NCBI RefSeq assembly: GCF_002892795.1
Contig: NZ_PJMC01000013.1
Coordinates: 62,001-126,000, forward strand
Origin: Arthrobacter sp. AFG20
GTDB lineage: Bacteria; Actinomycetota; Actinomycetes; Actinomycetales; Micrococcaceae
Direction: 5' to 3'
Length of the DNA: 64,000 bases
A model generated the notes under the pieces. The model did not search any database, was not told the DNA's origin, and saw only the letters and a program-made list of their open reading frames with translations. Shown here piece after piece: positions 16,892-26,557 of the stretch. Both the position numbers and the translations under genes were made by a program. Within the stretch, counting starts at the first letter, position 1. Each line of letters opens with the position of its first letter.

Positions 16892-19605
16892 ATGACCTAC
16901 ATCAAGGACTTTGACCAGCTGGGACGCAGCGATGTGGACGAGGCAGGCGGCAAGGGCGCCAACCTCGGCGAGCTGGCCCGGGCGGGTTTCCCGGTGCCGC
17001 AGGGTTTCGTACTCACCACGCCGGCCTACCAGGACTTCGTCAACGCCACCGGGATCGCCGGCCGCATTCTCGAGCTCGCCGCCCTTCCCGCCGCCGCTTC
17101 GAACGACGACTACGAGGCCGCCGCGCGGCAGATCCGCTCCCTGTTCACCGAAAGCACGATGCCCGATGAGATTGGCGTCGAAATCAGCGCTGCGTACGGG
17201 CGGCTGAGTCACCAGACCGCAGCCCTGGGCGAGGAGGACGGTGCAGAGTCCAGCGGCGACTACGCCGCGCGGGTGGCGGTGCGCTCCTCGGCCACCGCGG
17301 AGGACCTCGCCTCGGCCAGTTTCGCCGGCCAGCAGGACACCTACCTGAACGTCTCCGGACCCGAAGCCGTCGCCGCGGCCGTCATCGACTGTTGGGCGTC
17401 GCTGTGGAACGCCCGTGCCATGGCGTACCGCTCAGGGAAAGGCTTCGACTCCGCCACCTTGAGCCTCGCCGTGGTGATCCAGGAAATGGTCGACGCCGGG
17501 GCCGCCGGCGTGCTGTTCACCGCCAACCCAGCTACCGGCCGCCGCGATCAGGTGGTGATCAGCGCCGCCTGGGGCCTGGGTGAGTCCGTGGTCAGCGGGG
17601 CCGTCACCACGGACGACGTCATTGTGGATGCCGCGACGGGCCGGGTAGGGCAGCGCCGGACGGCGGACAAAGACGTCATGACGGTCTACGACGGAACAGG
17701 CACCAGGGAGCAGCCGGTGCCCGAAGATAAACGCCGGGCGCCCGTGCTCGACGACGATGCGGCGGCCGCGCTGGCCCGGCAGGGAACGGCCATTGCGCAG
17801 CACTTCGGGGAGCCCCAGGACATTGAGTGGGCACAGGCGGCAGGGGACTTCTTCATCCTGCAGGCCCGTCCCATCACCGCCCTGCCCGAGCCCTCGGCCG
17901 ACGCCCCGACGGAGTGGCCGCTCCCCTATCCGAACGGGATGTACTTCCGGGCCAGCATCGTCGAGCAGTTGCCGGACCCGTTGTCGCCCCTGTTCGCCGA
18001 CCTCATCGACGGTTCGGTAACCCGGTCGCTGAACGCCCTGCTGGCCGAGGCGGTGGGAAACAGCAATGTAGTGCGGCCCGGGGACGTCTCGCTGCCCACG
18101 GTCAACGGCTATGCCTACTACTACTACAGCAACGCCGGGATGCGTCGGGTCATGGGCAAGTCGCTGACGGCGATGCGCGCGCTGGCCCAAGGCAAGGCGC
18201 ACATGGGCATCAAGGGATGGCGCGACCACTCGCACCCGAAGTACCGCGGGCTCGTGAAGTATTGGGCGCCAAACCGCCGTCGGACCGTCCTGCTCCCGAA
18301 CTGCTGGAGGGCATTTCCGCGCTGCTGGACGCGGGCGCGGCGTATTACACCGCTGTGCAGTCCATCATCCCCATCGCCGCAACCAGCGAAATCATGTTCC
18401 GGGGCTACTACGACAAGCTCGTCCGGCGGCCCGGCGACCCGTCCGCGGAGGTCTTCCTGCTCGGTTACGACAGCGAACCCATCCGCGCGGAGAAATCCCT
18501 GTATGACCTGGCGGTGTGGACCCGCGAAAGGCCGCAGTTTGCCTCGGCCATCACGGAGGGATCAGCGGCCGGCATTGCCGAAGCTCTCCGCAGCGGCACG
18601 CCTCCGGCGGGTGTGGACGCGGGCGGGGACGGGACTGCGGGCGTGGATCAGGACCAGTGGGACGAGTGGCGTTCCCGCCTCCAGCAGCACCTGGCCCGGT
18701 ACGGGCATGCCGTCTACAACCTGGACTTCGTCAACCCTGTGCCGGCCGATGACCCCTCTGCCCTGCTCGAGACCCTGAGGTACTTCGTGCGGGGGCAGGG
18801 GAAGGATCCGCACGAGCGCCAGCAGCGGTCTGCCGACCGGCGGGAGGAGCAGGGCCGGCTGATCAGCGCCAGGCTGGGGCCGCGCCGGCGTGCAGTCTTC
18901 CGCAGGTTGCTGCGCTGGGCGCAGAAAGCGGCGCCCGTCCGTGAGGACGCGCTGGCCGACGTCGGACTGGCCTGGCCGCTGATGAGACGCATGCTGCTGG
19001 AACTGGGAAAGCGGCTCACGGCCTCGGGCGTCATCGCCGCACCGCCGGACATCTTCTGGCTCCGTCTCGACGAACTCCGCAACGCGATCGACTTTGGGCT
19101 GGCTACGCCCGGCGCGGCCATCACCGGCACCGACCTGCCGGTGCGGGCGGAGGCCGTTGAACAGCGCAAGATGCTGTGGCGGGGCCAGCGGAAAGCGGCT
19201 GCCCCGCAGCTGCTGCCTGAGAGCCGTTGGATGGAGCGTGCGTTTGGCAGCATGATGCCCGCACGAACCCAGCAACAGGCGGGCGACGTCATCACCGGTG
19301 TCGGCGCCAGCTCCGGACACGTCAGCGCACCGGCCCGGCTGCTGCACGGCCCCGACGATTTCGCCAGCATGCAACCGGGCGAGGTACTGGTCGCCCGTAT
19401 GACCACCCCCGCCTGGACACCGCTGTTTGCGATGGCGGCCGGCGTCGTCACGGACGTTGGTGGCCCGCTGAGCCACAGCTCGATCGTCGCCCGGGAGTAC
19501 GGCATCCCCGCCGTCCTGGGAACGGGCGTGGCCACCCAGCGCGTGTCCAGCGGACGGCAGGTGACGGTCGACGGCGACGCCGGCACCGTCACGCTCGACA
19601 ACTAA
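16892..19605 (+). pseudogene. PEP-synthase-like phosphotransferase of the rifampin-phosphotransferase type, frameshifted
   Basis: Two overlapping frames together make a protein of about 905 residues. The first (from ATG 16892) has the ATP-grasp domain with KGANLGELARAGFPVP, VRSSATAEDLASASFAGQQ and the end motif FFILQARPITALPEP, then the start of the central domain. At the GGG run 18264-18266 the reading must move by one base. The protein then continues in the other frame as GAKPPSDRPAPELLEGISALL and ends with the swivelling domain TDVGGPLSHSSIVAREYGIPAV, whose phospho-histidine codon is 19474-19476. The layout, ATP-grasp, central domain, then C-terminal His domain without a PEP/pyruvate barrel, is that of rifampin phosphotransferase rather than true PEP synthase. 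Restoring one G gives an intact gene, so a sequencing error is as likely as real decay. No rifamycin-associated upstream element was seen. Confidence 0.8.
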
Positions 19606-19616
19606 ATGCTCATCCA

Positions 19617-19666
19617 GGTAGCACATCAGGGCGTTCTCAGGGCTGGGAACGCCCTGAGCTGCTACC
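19617..19666. terminator. 20-bp inverted repeat between convergent genes
   Basis: Arms 19617-19636 (starting GGTAGCA and ending TCAGGGCGTTC) and 19647-19666 pair with two mismatches around a 10-base loop. It lies 11 bases after the stop of the phosphotransferase-like gene, about 30 bases from the stop of the convergent dehydrogenase, and has no T-run. Confidence 0.7.
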
Positions 19667-19697
19667 CACTTCTCGTTGTCTCCGGGTCAGCTTCCTC

Positions 19698-20660
19698 CTA
19701 CGGCGTCAGCACCCGGATTGAGGAGCCGTCCAGCCACGCAGTGACGTCCTCGAACGCGCCGCCGAAGAAGGCCCGGTAGCTTTCCTGTGTGACGTAGCCC
19801 AGATGGGGCGTCAGGAGTGTCCGGGGCGCGGCCAGCAGCTGATGCCCTGCCGGAAGGGGTTCCTGGTCGAACACGTCGATCGCGGCGCCACGGATCCAGC
19901 CCTCTTGGAGGGCAGTAACCAGAGCCTGCTGGTCCACCAGCGGGCCGCGGGCGGTGTTCACCAGGACGCCGTCGGGGCCGAGGAGCTGCAGCTCCCGTTC
20001 TCCTACTGTCCCCTCCGAACGCGGCGATAGGCGCAGGTGCAGGGACACGACGTCGGACTCTGTGAAGAGTTCTTCCTTGCTGACTCGGCGGGCGCCGGCC
20101 GCTGCGGCGGTTTCATCCGTTAGGTTCTGGCTCCAAGCCAGCACGTCCATCCCGAAGGCGCGGCCGTAGGCGGCGATGCGCTTCCCGATCTTTCCCAGCC
20201 CTACGATTCCCAGGGTTTTCCCGGACAGCTCGAACCCGAGGCCTGTCTGCCAGTGGCCGGAGCGCAAGGAGGCCCCTTCCGCAGTCAGGTTCCGGGCGAA
20301 AGCCAGCAGAAGTGCCCACGTCAGTTCCGGAGCGGCTGTGGGTGACCCGCCTGTCCCGCACACCACTACGCCGTGGTCGGCTGCCGCCTGCAGATCGATG
20401 GCCGCATTGGCGGCGCCGGTGGTCACGAGCAGTTTTAGCCGCGGCAGCTGCCCGATGACGCTGCGGGGAAACGGCGTCCGCTCCCGCATGGCGATGACGA
20501 TGTCAAAGTCCGCGAGGGCCGCCGCAGTTTCGGCCTCCGAGCCAAAATGCGCGCCGAACGCCGTGACGGCGACGCCCCGCTGCGCCAGGGAGCTCCATGG
20601 TGCGAAGTCCTCCGCGACTCCTTGATAGTCGTCCAGAATGGCTAGCCGGTACTGGTTCAT
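19698..20660 (-). CDS. D-2-hydroxyacid dehydrogenase
   Basis: A 320-residue NAD-dependent dehydrogenase of the phosphoglycerate-dehydrogenase/glyoxylate-reductase fold. The nucleotide motif is GIVGLGKIG. The catalytic triad is visible as Arg in NTARGPLVD, Glu in DVFDQEPLP and His in LTPHLGY. It reduces or oxidises a 2-oxo/2-hydroxy acid; the substrate cannot be told from sequence. There is no ACT domain, so it is not a full SerA. ATG start; it stands alone and converges with the phosphotransferase-like gene. Confidence 0.88.
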   Translation of the reverse strand: MNQYRLAILDDYQGVAEDFAPWSSLAQRGVAVTAFGAHFGSEAETAAALADFDIVIAMRERTPFPRSVIGQLPRLKLLVTTGAANAAIDLQAAADHGVVVCGTGGSPTAAPELTWALLLAFARNLTAEGASLRSGHWQTGLGFELSGKTLGIVGLGKIGKRIAAYGRAFGMDVLAWSQNLTDETAAAAGARRVSKEELFTESDVVSLHLRLSPRSEGTVGERELQLLGPDGVLVNTARGPLVDQQALVTALQEGWIRGAAIDVFDQEPLPAGHQLLAAPRTLLTPHLGYVTQESYRAFFGGAFEDVTAWLDGSSIRVLTP

Positions 20661-20689
20661 GGCTTTACGGTATCTGACGGTTGCGGAGG

Positions 20690-21001
20690 TCAGGGCCGGC
20701 GGGCCTGGCCGGCCCAGCCGTGAATCCGGGTGCGGCCCATGCCGGCGATGTGCCTCCGGGTGCGCCGGAAGACCGTTATGCCGTCGCCTTGCAGAAACAG
20801 CGCACGCCCGCGACCGCCGTCCTGGATGAGCCAGATGACGCTGCCGTCCGGGGCCCGCATGTCGACGCAGCCAGCGGCGACCGTGCGCCCATTGCGGCGG
20901 ATCTCTACCTCGTCAGCGGGGGACAGCGTTGCCCAGTTGACCACCGGTTCGCGGGCGGGCCACGGTGGACGGGCCTGGATATTGGGGGCGTAAACGGTCA
21001 T
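20690..21001 (-). CDS. Small conserved-looking protein of unknown function
   Basis: A 103-residue soluble protein with no recognised domain. A Trp/Arg-rich middle (EVEIRRNGRTVAAGCVDMRAPDGSVIWLIQDGG) looks like a small beta-barrel. A longer in-frame start exists, but ATG 21001 has a good GAAAGGA ribosome site and is preferred. The leader immediately upstream is occupied by a 23-bp perfect hairpin that also ends the uspA transcript. It lies downstream of tctCBA-uspA on the same strand. Confidence 0.55.
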   Translation of the reverse strand: MTVYAPNIQARPPWPAREPVVNWATLSPADEVEIRRNGRTVAAGCVDMRAPDGSVIWLIQDGGRGRALFLQGDGITVFRRTRRHIAGMGRTRIHGWAGQARRP

Positions 21002-21019
21002 GGGTGGTCCTTTCAATAT

Positions 21020-21069
21020 GCCACGGGCCGGTGTCCGGATCCCGATGGATCCGGACACCGGCCCGTGGC
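21020..21069 (-). terminator. 23-bp perfect hairpin after uspA, next to the downstream ribosome site
   Basis: Arms 21020-21042 and 21047-21069 are perfectly complementary over 23 bp with a four-base loop. In the minus direction it follows uspA by about 36 bases and ends only about 19 bases before the ATG of the 103-residue gene, close to its GAAAGGA. It may terminate the tct operon, or, if read through, sit immediately before the ribosome site of the next gene. Confidence 0.75.
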
Positions 21070-21104
21070 GTTGTTAGTGGCGAGAGCCGCTTAGTGGCGC
21101 AGGC

Positions 21105-21500
21105 TCAGGCGCTGGCCTTGACGGCCAGCACCGGGCAGGATGCCTCCAGCAGGATCTGCTGCGCAGCACTGCCCATGATCAGCTTGCCGACGGGAGTGCG
21201 GCGCCGGAGGCCGATCACAATAAGTTCAGCCCGGTACTTTTCCGCCGCCTCCAGCACCTCGTTGGCCGCATCGTTGCCGCGCACCGGCTGCAGGACCAGA
21301 TGCTCAATCCCTTCCCGGTCCAGCCGCTCCGTCAATGAGGAGATGTCCTCAGCCTGGGCGTAGCGCTTGTCAACGATGGCGTCTCCCCGGGAGGAGTTGA
21401 TGATGACCAGCCGGCTCTGGCTCTTCTGCGCCTCGGTGATGGCCCGGTCCAAGGCTGCGGTGCCCTCGGCTGTGGGGATATAGCCGACAATGATGCTCAC
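21105..21500 (-). CDS. Universal stress protein (UspA family)
   Basis: A 131-residue single-domain Usp. It begins [11 protein letters not shown] and ends with the ATP-binding loop [31 protein letters not shown], which matches the G-2x-G-9x-G-S/T motif. It overlaps the end of tctA by four bases (GTGA), so it is translated with the transporter. A Usp attached to a transport operon may sense energy state, but its role is unknown. Confidence 0.88.
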   Translation of the reverse strand: MSIIVGYIPTAEGTAALDRAITEAQKSQSRLVIINSSRGDAIVDKRYAQAEDISSLTERLDREGIEHLVLQPVRGNDAANEVLEAAEKYRAELIVIGLRRRTPVGKLIMGSAAQQILLEASCPVLAVKASA

Positions 21501-23182
21501 GATTTCTCCTGTCCGTGGTTGGCATGGGCGTCCGCGCGGTGGCGGCCTGCATCAGGGCCCCGATCAGCGGGTGCCTCAGCAGCGGATCCGTCCACAGGGC
21601 GTCCTTCAACAGCAGGCGCCTCGACTGAGGGTGCGGCAGCGGGTCCAGCGGGTCCGTCAACAGCTGGTCCGTCGGCCACGACGAGCCCGCCCGTCCGGGG
21701 ACGCCGGGCGCGCCAGAGCCGTGCCGCCAGCGGCCAGAGGAGTACCAGTGCCACGATGACGTAGACCACGACGGCGATCGGCTCGCTCCAGAGGCCGGAC
21801 ACGTCGCCGGCGCTCAGCTGCAGCGCCTGGCGGAGCTGCTTTTCGAGGCGAGGTCCCAGGATCACGCCGAGGATGAGCGGCAGGACAGGCAGCCCGTAGC
21901 GGCGCATCATGAATCCGAGGGCGCCCAGAACCAGCAGAAGCATCAGGTCGAAGGCCTGCAGGTTCACCGAGTAGGCGCCCAGCGTGGCGAAGAAGAGGAT
22001 GCCGGCGTACAAGTAGGGGCGCGGCAGCTGGAGCAGCTTCGCCCAGACCGGGGCCAGGGGGAGGTTGACCAGCAGCAGCAGGAAGTTGCCGATGAACAGG
22101 CTGGCGATCAGCGCCCACACCAGCGGACCCTCGTTTTGGAACAGCAGCGGCCCCGGCTGGATGCCGAACTGGGTGAACGCGGCCAGCATGACGGCGGCGG
22201 TGGCGTTGGTCGGCAGGCCAAGGGCCAGCATCGGGGTCAGTGTGCCGGCCGCGGCCGCGTTGTTGGCGGCCTCGGGCCCGGCGACGCCTTCGATGGCGCC
22301 CTTGCCGAACTCCTCGGGGTGCTTGGAGAGCCGCTTTTCGGTCACGTAGGACAGGAAGGTGGGGATCTCGGCGCCGCCGGCGGGCAGCGCACCGAAGGGG
22401 AAACCGAAGGCAGTGCCGCGCAGCCACGGCTTCCAGGACCGCTTCCAGTCCTCCTTGCCCATCCACGGCCTGCCGACCGGGATGATCTGCAGCGGGGTGC
22501 GGCGCAGGTGCGCCGCCACCCACAGGGCTTCACCGACGGCGAAGATCGCCACGGCGATCACGACGACGTCAAGGCCGTCGGAGAGCAGCGGCAGGCCGAA
22601 GGTGAGGCGGGCCTGGCCGGAGACGAAGTCGAGGCCGACGAGGCCGATCGCCAGACCGAGTCCCAGGGACGCGAAGCCGCGCAGCTTGGACGAGCCCAGG
22701 ACGGCGGTGACGGCAAGCAGGGCCAGGACCATGATGGCGAAGTAGCTCGGGGCGCCCAGGCTCACGGCGAACTGCACGACGATCGGCGCAAAGACCACAA
22801 GGAGCGAGGTGCCGATGGCGCCGGCGACGAACGAGCCGATGGCCGCCGTCGCCAATGCCTGGGCCGCCTTGCCGGCCTTTGCCATCAGGTTGCCCTCGAT
22901 GGCGGTGATCACCGAAGACGATTCGCCGGGGGTGTTAAGCAGGATCGAGGTGGTGGAACCGCCGAACATGCCGCCGTAGTAGATGCCGGCAAACATAATG
23001 AAAGCGCTGGTCGGTTCGAGGACGGTGGCCACCGGGAGCAGCAGTGCCACTGTCATGGCCGGGCCGATGCCGGGCAGGACGCCGACGGCGGTGCCCAGGA
23101 TGACGCCGATCAGGGCGTACAGCAGGTTCATGGGGGTCAGCGCTGTCGCGAACCCGTCCATGAGTGAGGACAGGACGTCCAT
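21497..23182 (-). CDS. tctA: Tripartite tricarboxylate transporter, large membrane subunit TctA
   Basis: A 561-residue integral membrane protein of about 12 segments. The TctA signatures [19 protein letters not shown] and [22 protein letters not shown] are present, with a conserved region near [15 protein letters not shown]. It forms the translocation unit of a secondary transporter for citrate-like carboxylates. The last 60 residues are a Pro/Ala-rich tail with repeated PAVDG- and PAVEG-like units, absent from standard TctA. The gene is the third of tctC-tctB-tctA-uspA. Confidence 0.92.
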   Translation of the reverse strand: MDVLSSLMDGFATALTPMNLLYALIGVILGTAVGVLPGIGPAMTVALLLPVATVLEPTSAFIMFAGIYYGGMFGGSTTSILLNTPGESSSVITAIEGNLMAKAGKAAQALATAAIGSFVAGAIGTSLLVVFAPIVVQFAVSLGAPSYFAIMVLALLAVTAVLGSSKLRGFASLGLGLAIGLVGLDFVSGQARLTFGLPLLSDGLDVVVIAVAIFAVGEALWVAAHLRRTPLQIIPVGRPWMGKEDWKRSWKPWLRGTAFGFPFGALPAGGAEIPTFLSYVTEKRLSKHPEEFGKGAIEGVAGPEAANNAAAAGTLTPMLALGLPTNATAAVMLAAFTQFGIQPGPLLFQNEGPLVWALIASLFIGNFLLLLVNLPLAPVWAKLLQLPRPYLYAGILFFATLGAYSVNLQAFDLMLLLVLGALGFMMRRYGLPVLPLILGVILGPRLEKQLRQALQLSAGDVSGLWSEPIAVVVYVIVALVLLWPLAARLWRARRPRTGGLVVADGPAVDGPAGPAAAPSVEAPAVEGRPVDGSAAEAPADRGPDAGRHRADAHANHGQEKS

Positions 23183-23686
23183 CTAGAGAATCCCTTCAAG
23201 GAGCCCGGCGGGAAGGGCAATGCCCAGGCCGAGGTAGAAGCCGTAGAAGGTCAGGAGCGCCAGAGCCAGGGAGATCAGTCCGTCGCGGACATAGTGGCGG
23301 CTTCCGAGCGCCCAAACGCTGCCCCAGAAGAGCACCGTTCCGGAGATGACCCAGCCGGCCCAGTCGATCAGCAGGATGTTGGCGATGAAGGCACCGGCCA
23401 GAGGCAGGACGGTCTTCCAGTCGCTCGGGTGGGTCAGGTCGACGTCCTCGCCGGCCTCGGCCTCACCGCGTCCGCCCCGGAGAACGTTCACTGCCAGCAG
23501 CACGGCGCAGACGAGCAGGAGTCCTCCCACGATGATCGGCAGGGTCTTGGGGCCCACCGGATCCGACTGGGAGTACGGCACAACCAGGCGCGCTGCGTCA
23601 ATGAGGACCAGGGCGCCGACCGCCCCGAGCAGGGCTGCGACGCCCAGCTCGGAGCGGCCTTTGAGGCGGGAGGCCAAGGAGGTCAC
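23183..23686 (-). CDS. tctB: Tripartite tricarboxylate transporter, small membrane subunit TctB
   Basis: A 167-residue protein with four predicted membrane segments, which is the TctB pattern, and the typical ARLVVPYSQSDPVGPKTLPIIVGGLLL region. It partners TctA. Its GTG start overlaps the tctC stop by four bases, and its stop abuts the tctA start, so all three subunits are coupled. Confidence 0.88.
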   Translation of the reverse strand: MTSLASRLKGRSELGVAALLGAVGALVLIDAARLVVPYSQSDPVGPKTLPIIVGGLLLVCAVLLAVNVLRGGRGEAEAGEDVDLTHPSDWKTVLPLAGAFIANILLIDWAGWVISGTVLFWGSVWALGSRHYVRDGLISLALALLTFYGFYLGLGIALPAGLLEGIL

Positions 23687-24693
23687 GCCAGGCCGAGCTT
23701 CGTCAGGACGTCGGCAACGCGCTTGTCCTGGTCGGTGAGGAAGGACTTGAATTCGTCACCGGTGACGAAGGCGTCAGTCCAGCCGCGCGTCTTCAGCGTT
23801 TCCTTCCAGGATGCCGACTCATGCATCTTCTCCAGCGTGGCGATCAGGGCGTCGCGATCGGCGTCACTGATGCCGGGAGGGGCCACGATGCCGCGCCAGT
23901 TGCTGAAGACCAGGTCGATCTTGGATTCCTTGAGCGTGGGGGCGTCCACTCCCTCAAGCCGGTTCTCGCCGCTGGTTGCCAGCACGCGAATGTCCCCGGA
24001 CTTGATCTGCTGGATGTATTCACCGGCGCCGGAAGCCGCGAAGCCCAACTTGTTGCCGATGATGGCCGGAAGCAGGTCGCCACCGCCGTCGTAGGAAACG
24101 AAGTTGACCTTCTTGGCGTCGATGCCGACGGCACCGGCGAGCTGCATCGGCAGGAGGTGGTCCGGGCCGCCGGCTGAGGAACCGCCGCCGACGCTGACCT
24201 TGGACGGGTCCTTCTTCCACGCCGTCACCAGATCGTCGATGGTCTTGTACGGCGAGTCCTTGGACACCATGATGGCGCCGGGCTCTTCGATGAGCCGGGC
24301 CAGCGGGGTGGTGTCGGTCAGCTTCGACTCGGACTTGTTGGTGTAGCTGGCGCCGACGACGCCAAGGCCCATGAGCATGGCGAGGTCGCCGTTGCCCTTT
24401 TCATTGACGATGCGGGCCAGTCCAACGGTGCCGCCGGCGCCGGCCAGGTTGAAGACCTCGGGGTTGGTGGCAAGCTTCTCGTCCTCGAGAACCTTCGCCG
24501 CGGCGCGCGCCGTGGTGTCGTAGCCGCCGCCGGGCGTGTTCGGCACCATGATGCGAAGCCCGGCAAGGGGTGCGGTGCTTGCTCCGCTCGTGGAGGGGCC
24601 GGCGGCAGTCTTGCCGGTAGCTCCGCAGCCGGACGCCATCAGGGCGATGCCTGCGGCTACTGCGGCCACGCGCAGTGCGCTCATTCCGCGCAT
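23683..24693 (-). CDS. tctC: Tripartite tricarboxylate transporter substrate-binding lipoprotein TctC
   Basis: A 336-residue Bug-family binding protein. The signal peptide ends in a lipobox MASGCG, so it is anchored outside the membrane by C23. The mature part has RIMVPNTPGGGYDTTARA, the Bug ligand loop for a carboxylate. It is the first gene of the operon and is divergent from a citrate-type two-component system, which supports a carboxylate substrate induced by its own ligand. Confidence 0.92.
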   Translation of the reverse strand: MRGMSALRVAAVAAGIALMASGCGATGKTAAGPSTSGASTAPLAGLRIMVPNTPGGGYDTTARAAAKVLEDEKLATNPEVFNLAGAGGTVGLARIVNEKGNGDLAMLMGLGVVGASYTNKSESKLTDTTPLARLIEEPGAIMVSKDSPYKTIDDLVTAWKKDPSKVSVGGGSSAGGPDHLLPMQLAGAVGIDAKKVNFVSYDGGGDLLPAIIGNKLGFAASGAGEYIQQIKSGDIRVLATSGENRLEGVDAPTLKESKIDLVFSNWRGIVAPPGISDADRDALIATLEKMHESASWKETLKTRGWTDAFVTGDEFKSFLTDQDKRVADVLTKLGLA

Positions 24694-24952
24694 GTTGTTC
24701 CTCTTCTCGTTTTGATCCGTATTGATCGGGTGCTTCCGATGCTAAGGCCGAACGTGACGGGGCTCACGCTTGTGTAAGCAGAGAAAGTTAAGTTCATTTC
24801 GTTCACGTTTCCGGCTCCCAACCACGTTGCCTACCGAGGCGTCCCGTACAGATTCAGGCGCTGCAGGCTCCGCGGAACACAGCGCCCAAAGTCCGGTAGC
24901 GTGTCCCGTATAGTCACCCCCACCCGCGGACCCACAGGAAGAACAGCAGCAC

Positions 24953-26545
24953 ATGACTCGACGGCGAGGAATGTCCCTTGCGGGGCAATATCTTCGGCTG
25001 CAGCTCCTGATTGTGCTGGCCGTGCTGGTGGCCGTGGTGGCGATTTCGCTGGCCCAGTCGGCGGCAGCTTTTGAACGGGTCGAGGGCCGGCGTGCGCTCT
25101 CTGCTGCGGAGACGCTGGCAGCTACCCCCGCAGTGCGAAGCCTCCTGCCGGATGCCCAGCCGCAAAGCGGATCGGTGCTTCCCTCAGTGTCCGAGGCGGT
25201 GCGGACGATTTCCGGGTCCTCCCAGGTTGCGCTGGCCCGGTCCGACCGGACGATGGTGACGTCGTCGGATCCGTCTCAGGTGGGGCACCAGCTGGAACTC
25301 GGCGACAGTGCGGTGATGTCCGGACGGGCGTGGACCGGGGTGGTCGGAACCGGGGCAGAGGAGGCCGTAGTGGCCCATGTGCCGGTGCTGGACGACGCCG
25401 GCAAGATGGTGGGGATCGCCGTCGTCGGCAGGAGCTATCCCTCGGTGCTCGAGCGGCTGGGCGACGCTGTCCCGAACTTGCTGACCTACCTGGGTGTGGC
25501 GAGTGTCCTGGGCGTGGCCGGCTCGCTCTTGCTGGCGCGCCGCGTCAAACGCCAGACGCTGGGCATGGAGCCGGACGAGATCACCGGCCTCGTGGAGAAC
25601 CGGGAGGCGATGCTGCACGGGCTCAAGGAAGGCGTGGTGGCGCTGGACCCCCAGCAGCGGATCACAGTGGTCAATGACAGCGCGCGGAGCCTGCTGGGTC
25701 TGCCGCACGACTGCGTCGGGAAGAATCTGGCCGCTCTCGAGGTCCCGCCTGCGCTGCGTGAGGTCCTCACCCGGGACCAGCCCGGCCCGGACCGGCTGGT
25801 CCTCGTGGGGGAGAAGCTGGTGGTGTTGAACCGGATGCCGATGCGCTCGCACGGGCGTGTGATCGGCTCCGTCACCACCCTCCGCGACCGGACGGAGCTG
25901 GCTTCGCTGGAACGCGAGCTGGGCACGACGCGGACGGCCACCGACACCCTCCGGGCCCAGGCGCACGAGTTCGCCAACCAGTTGCACACGATCTCGGGCC
26001 TGATCCAGATCGGCGAGTATGACGCCGTCGTCCAATTCGTCAACGGCACGACGTCCAACCGGACCCGCCTGAACGACGACGTGACCAGCAGGATCGAGGA
26101 CCCCGCCCTCGCCGCTCTGCTGATTGCAAAATCGAGCCTCGCCACGGAACGCGGGGTTTCCCTGCAGCTAGCTGCGGAATCCCGGCTGGGCAAAGTGGAT
26201 GAGGAATTGTCCCGTGACCTGACCACGGTGGTGGGCAACCTGGTGGACAACGCGCTCGACGCCGTCACCAACACCTCCGAAGCCAAGGTCGAGGTACATA
26301 TCGGGGAGAACGACGGCGGCGTGCGGGTTGACGTGCGGGACTCGGGGCCGGGGGTCCCGGTGGAGGTCATGGATGACATTTTCCGGCAGGGGTTCAGTAC
26401 CAAAAATTCACCCGACGGCGGCCGGGGCTACGGCCTGGCGCTCGCCAGGGTGGTCTGCCAGCGGCGCGGCGGCCGGCTCGCGGTGCGGAACGACCACGGT
26501 GCGGTGTTTACTGCGCTGCTGATGCGCAGAACTGCCGATGCTTAG
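24953..26545 (+). CDS. Sensor histidine kinase, CitA/DctS type
   Basis: A 530-residue membrane kinase. TM1 is about residues 17-37, an extracellular PAS-like ligand domain runs to about 172, TM2 is about 176-196, and a cytoplasmic PAS domain follows. The phospho-acceptor is probably H338 in AQAHEFANQLHTISGLIQ, typical of CitA/DcuS kinases. The N box is VVGNLVDNALDA, and the G boxes include DSGPGVPVEVMDDIFRQG and RGYGLALARVV. It senses di- or tricarboxylates in relatives. It pairs with the response regulator 12 bases downstream and is divergent from tctCBA. Confidence 0.92.
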   Translation: MTRRRGMSLAGQYLRLQLLIVLAVLVAVVAISLAQSAAAFERVEGRRALSAAETLAATPAVRSLLPDAQPQSGSVLPSVSEAVRTISGSSQVALARSDRTMVTSSDPSQVGHQLELGDSAVMSGRAWTGVVGTGAEEAVVAHVPVLDDAGKMVGIAVVGRSYPSVLERLGDAVPNLLTYLGVASVLGVAGSLLLARRVKRQTLGMEPDEITGLVENREAMLHGLKEGVVALDPQQRITVVNDSARSLLGLPHDCVGKNLAALEVPPALREVLTRDQPGPDRLVLVGEKLVVLNRMPMRSHGRVIGSVTTLRDRTELASLERELGTTRTATDTLRAQAHEFANQLHTISGLIQIGEYDAVVQFVNGTTSNRTRLNDDVTSRIEDPALAALLIAKSSLATERGVSLQLAAESRLGKVDEELSRDLTTVVGNLVDNALDAVTNTSEAKVEVHIGENDGGVRVDVRDSGPGVPVEVMDDIFRQGFSTKNSPDGGRGYGLALARVVCQRRGGRLAVRNDHGAVFTALLMRRTADA

Positions 26546-26557
26546 GGAGGAGCGGCC

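Noticed and set aside
24694..24952. Binding sites for the citrate-type response regulator
   Set aside because: Imperfect repeats such as ACGTGA/TCACG around 24753-24770 are present, but none is convincing enough to list.
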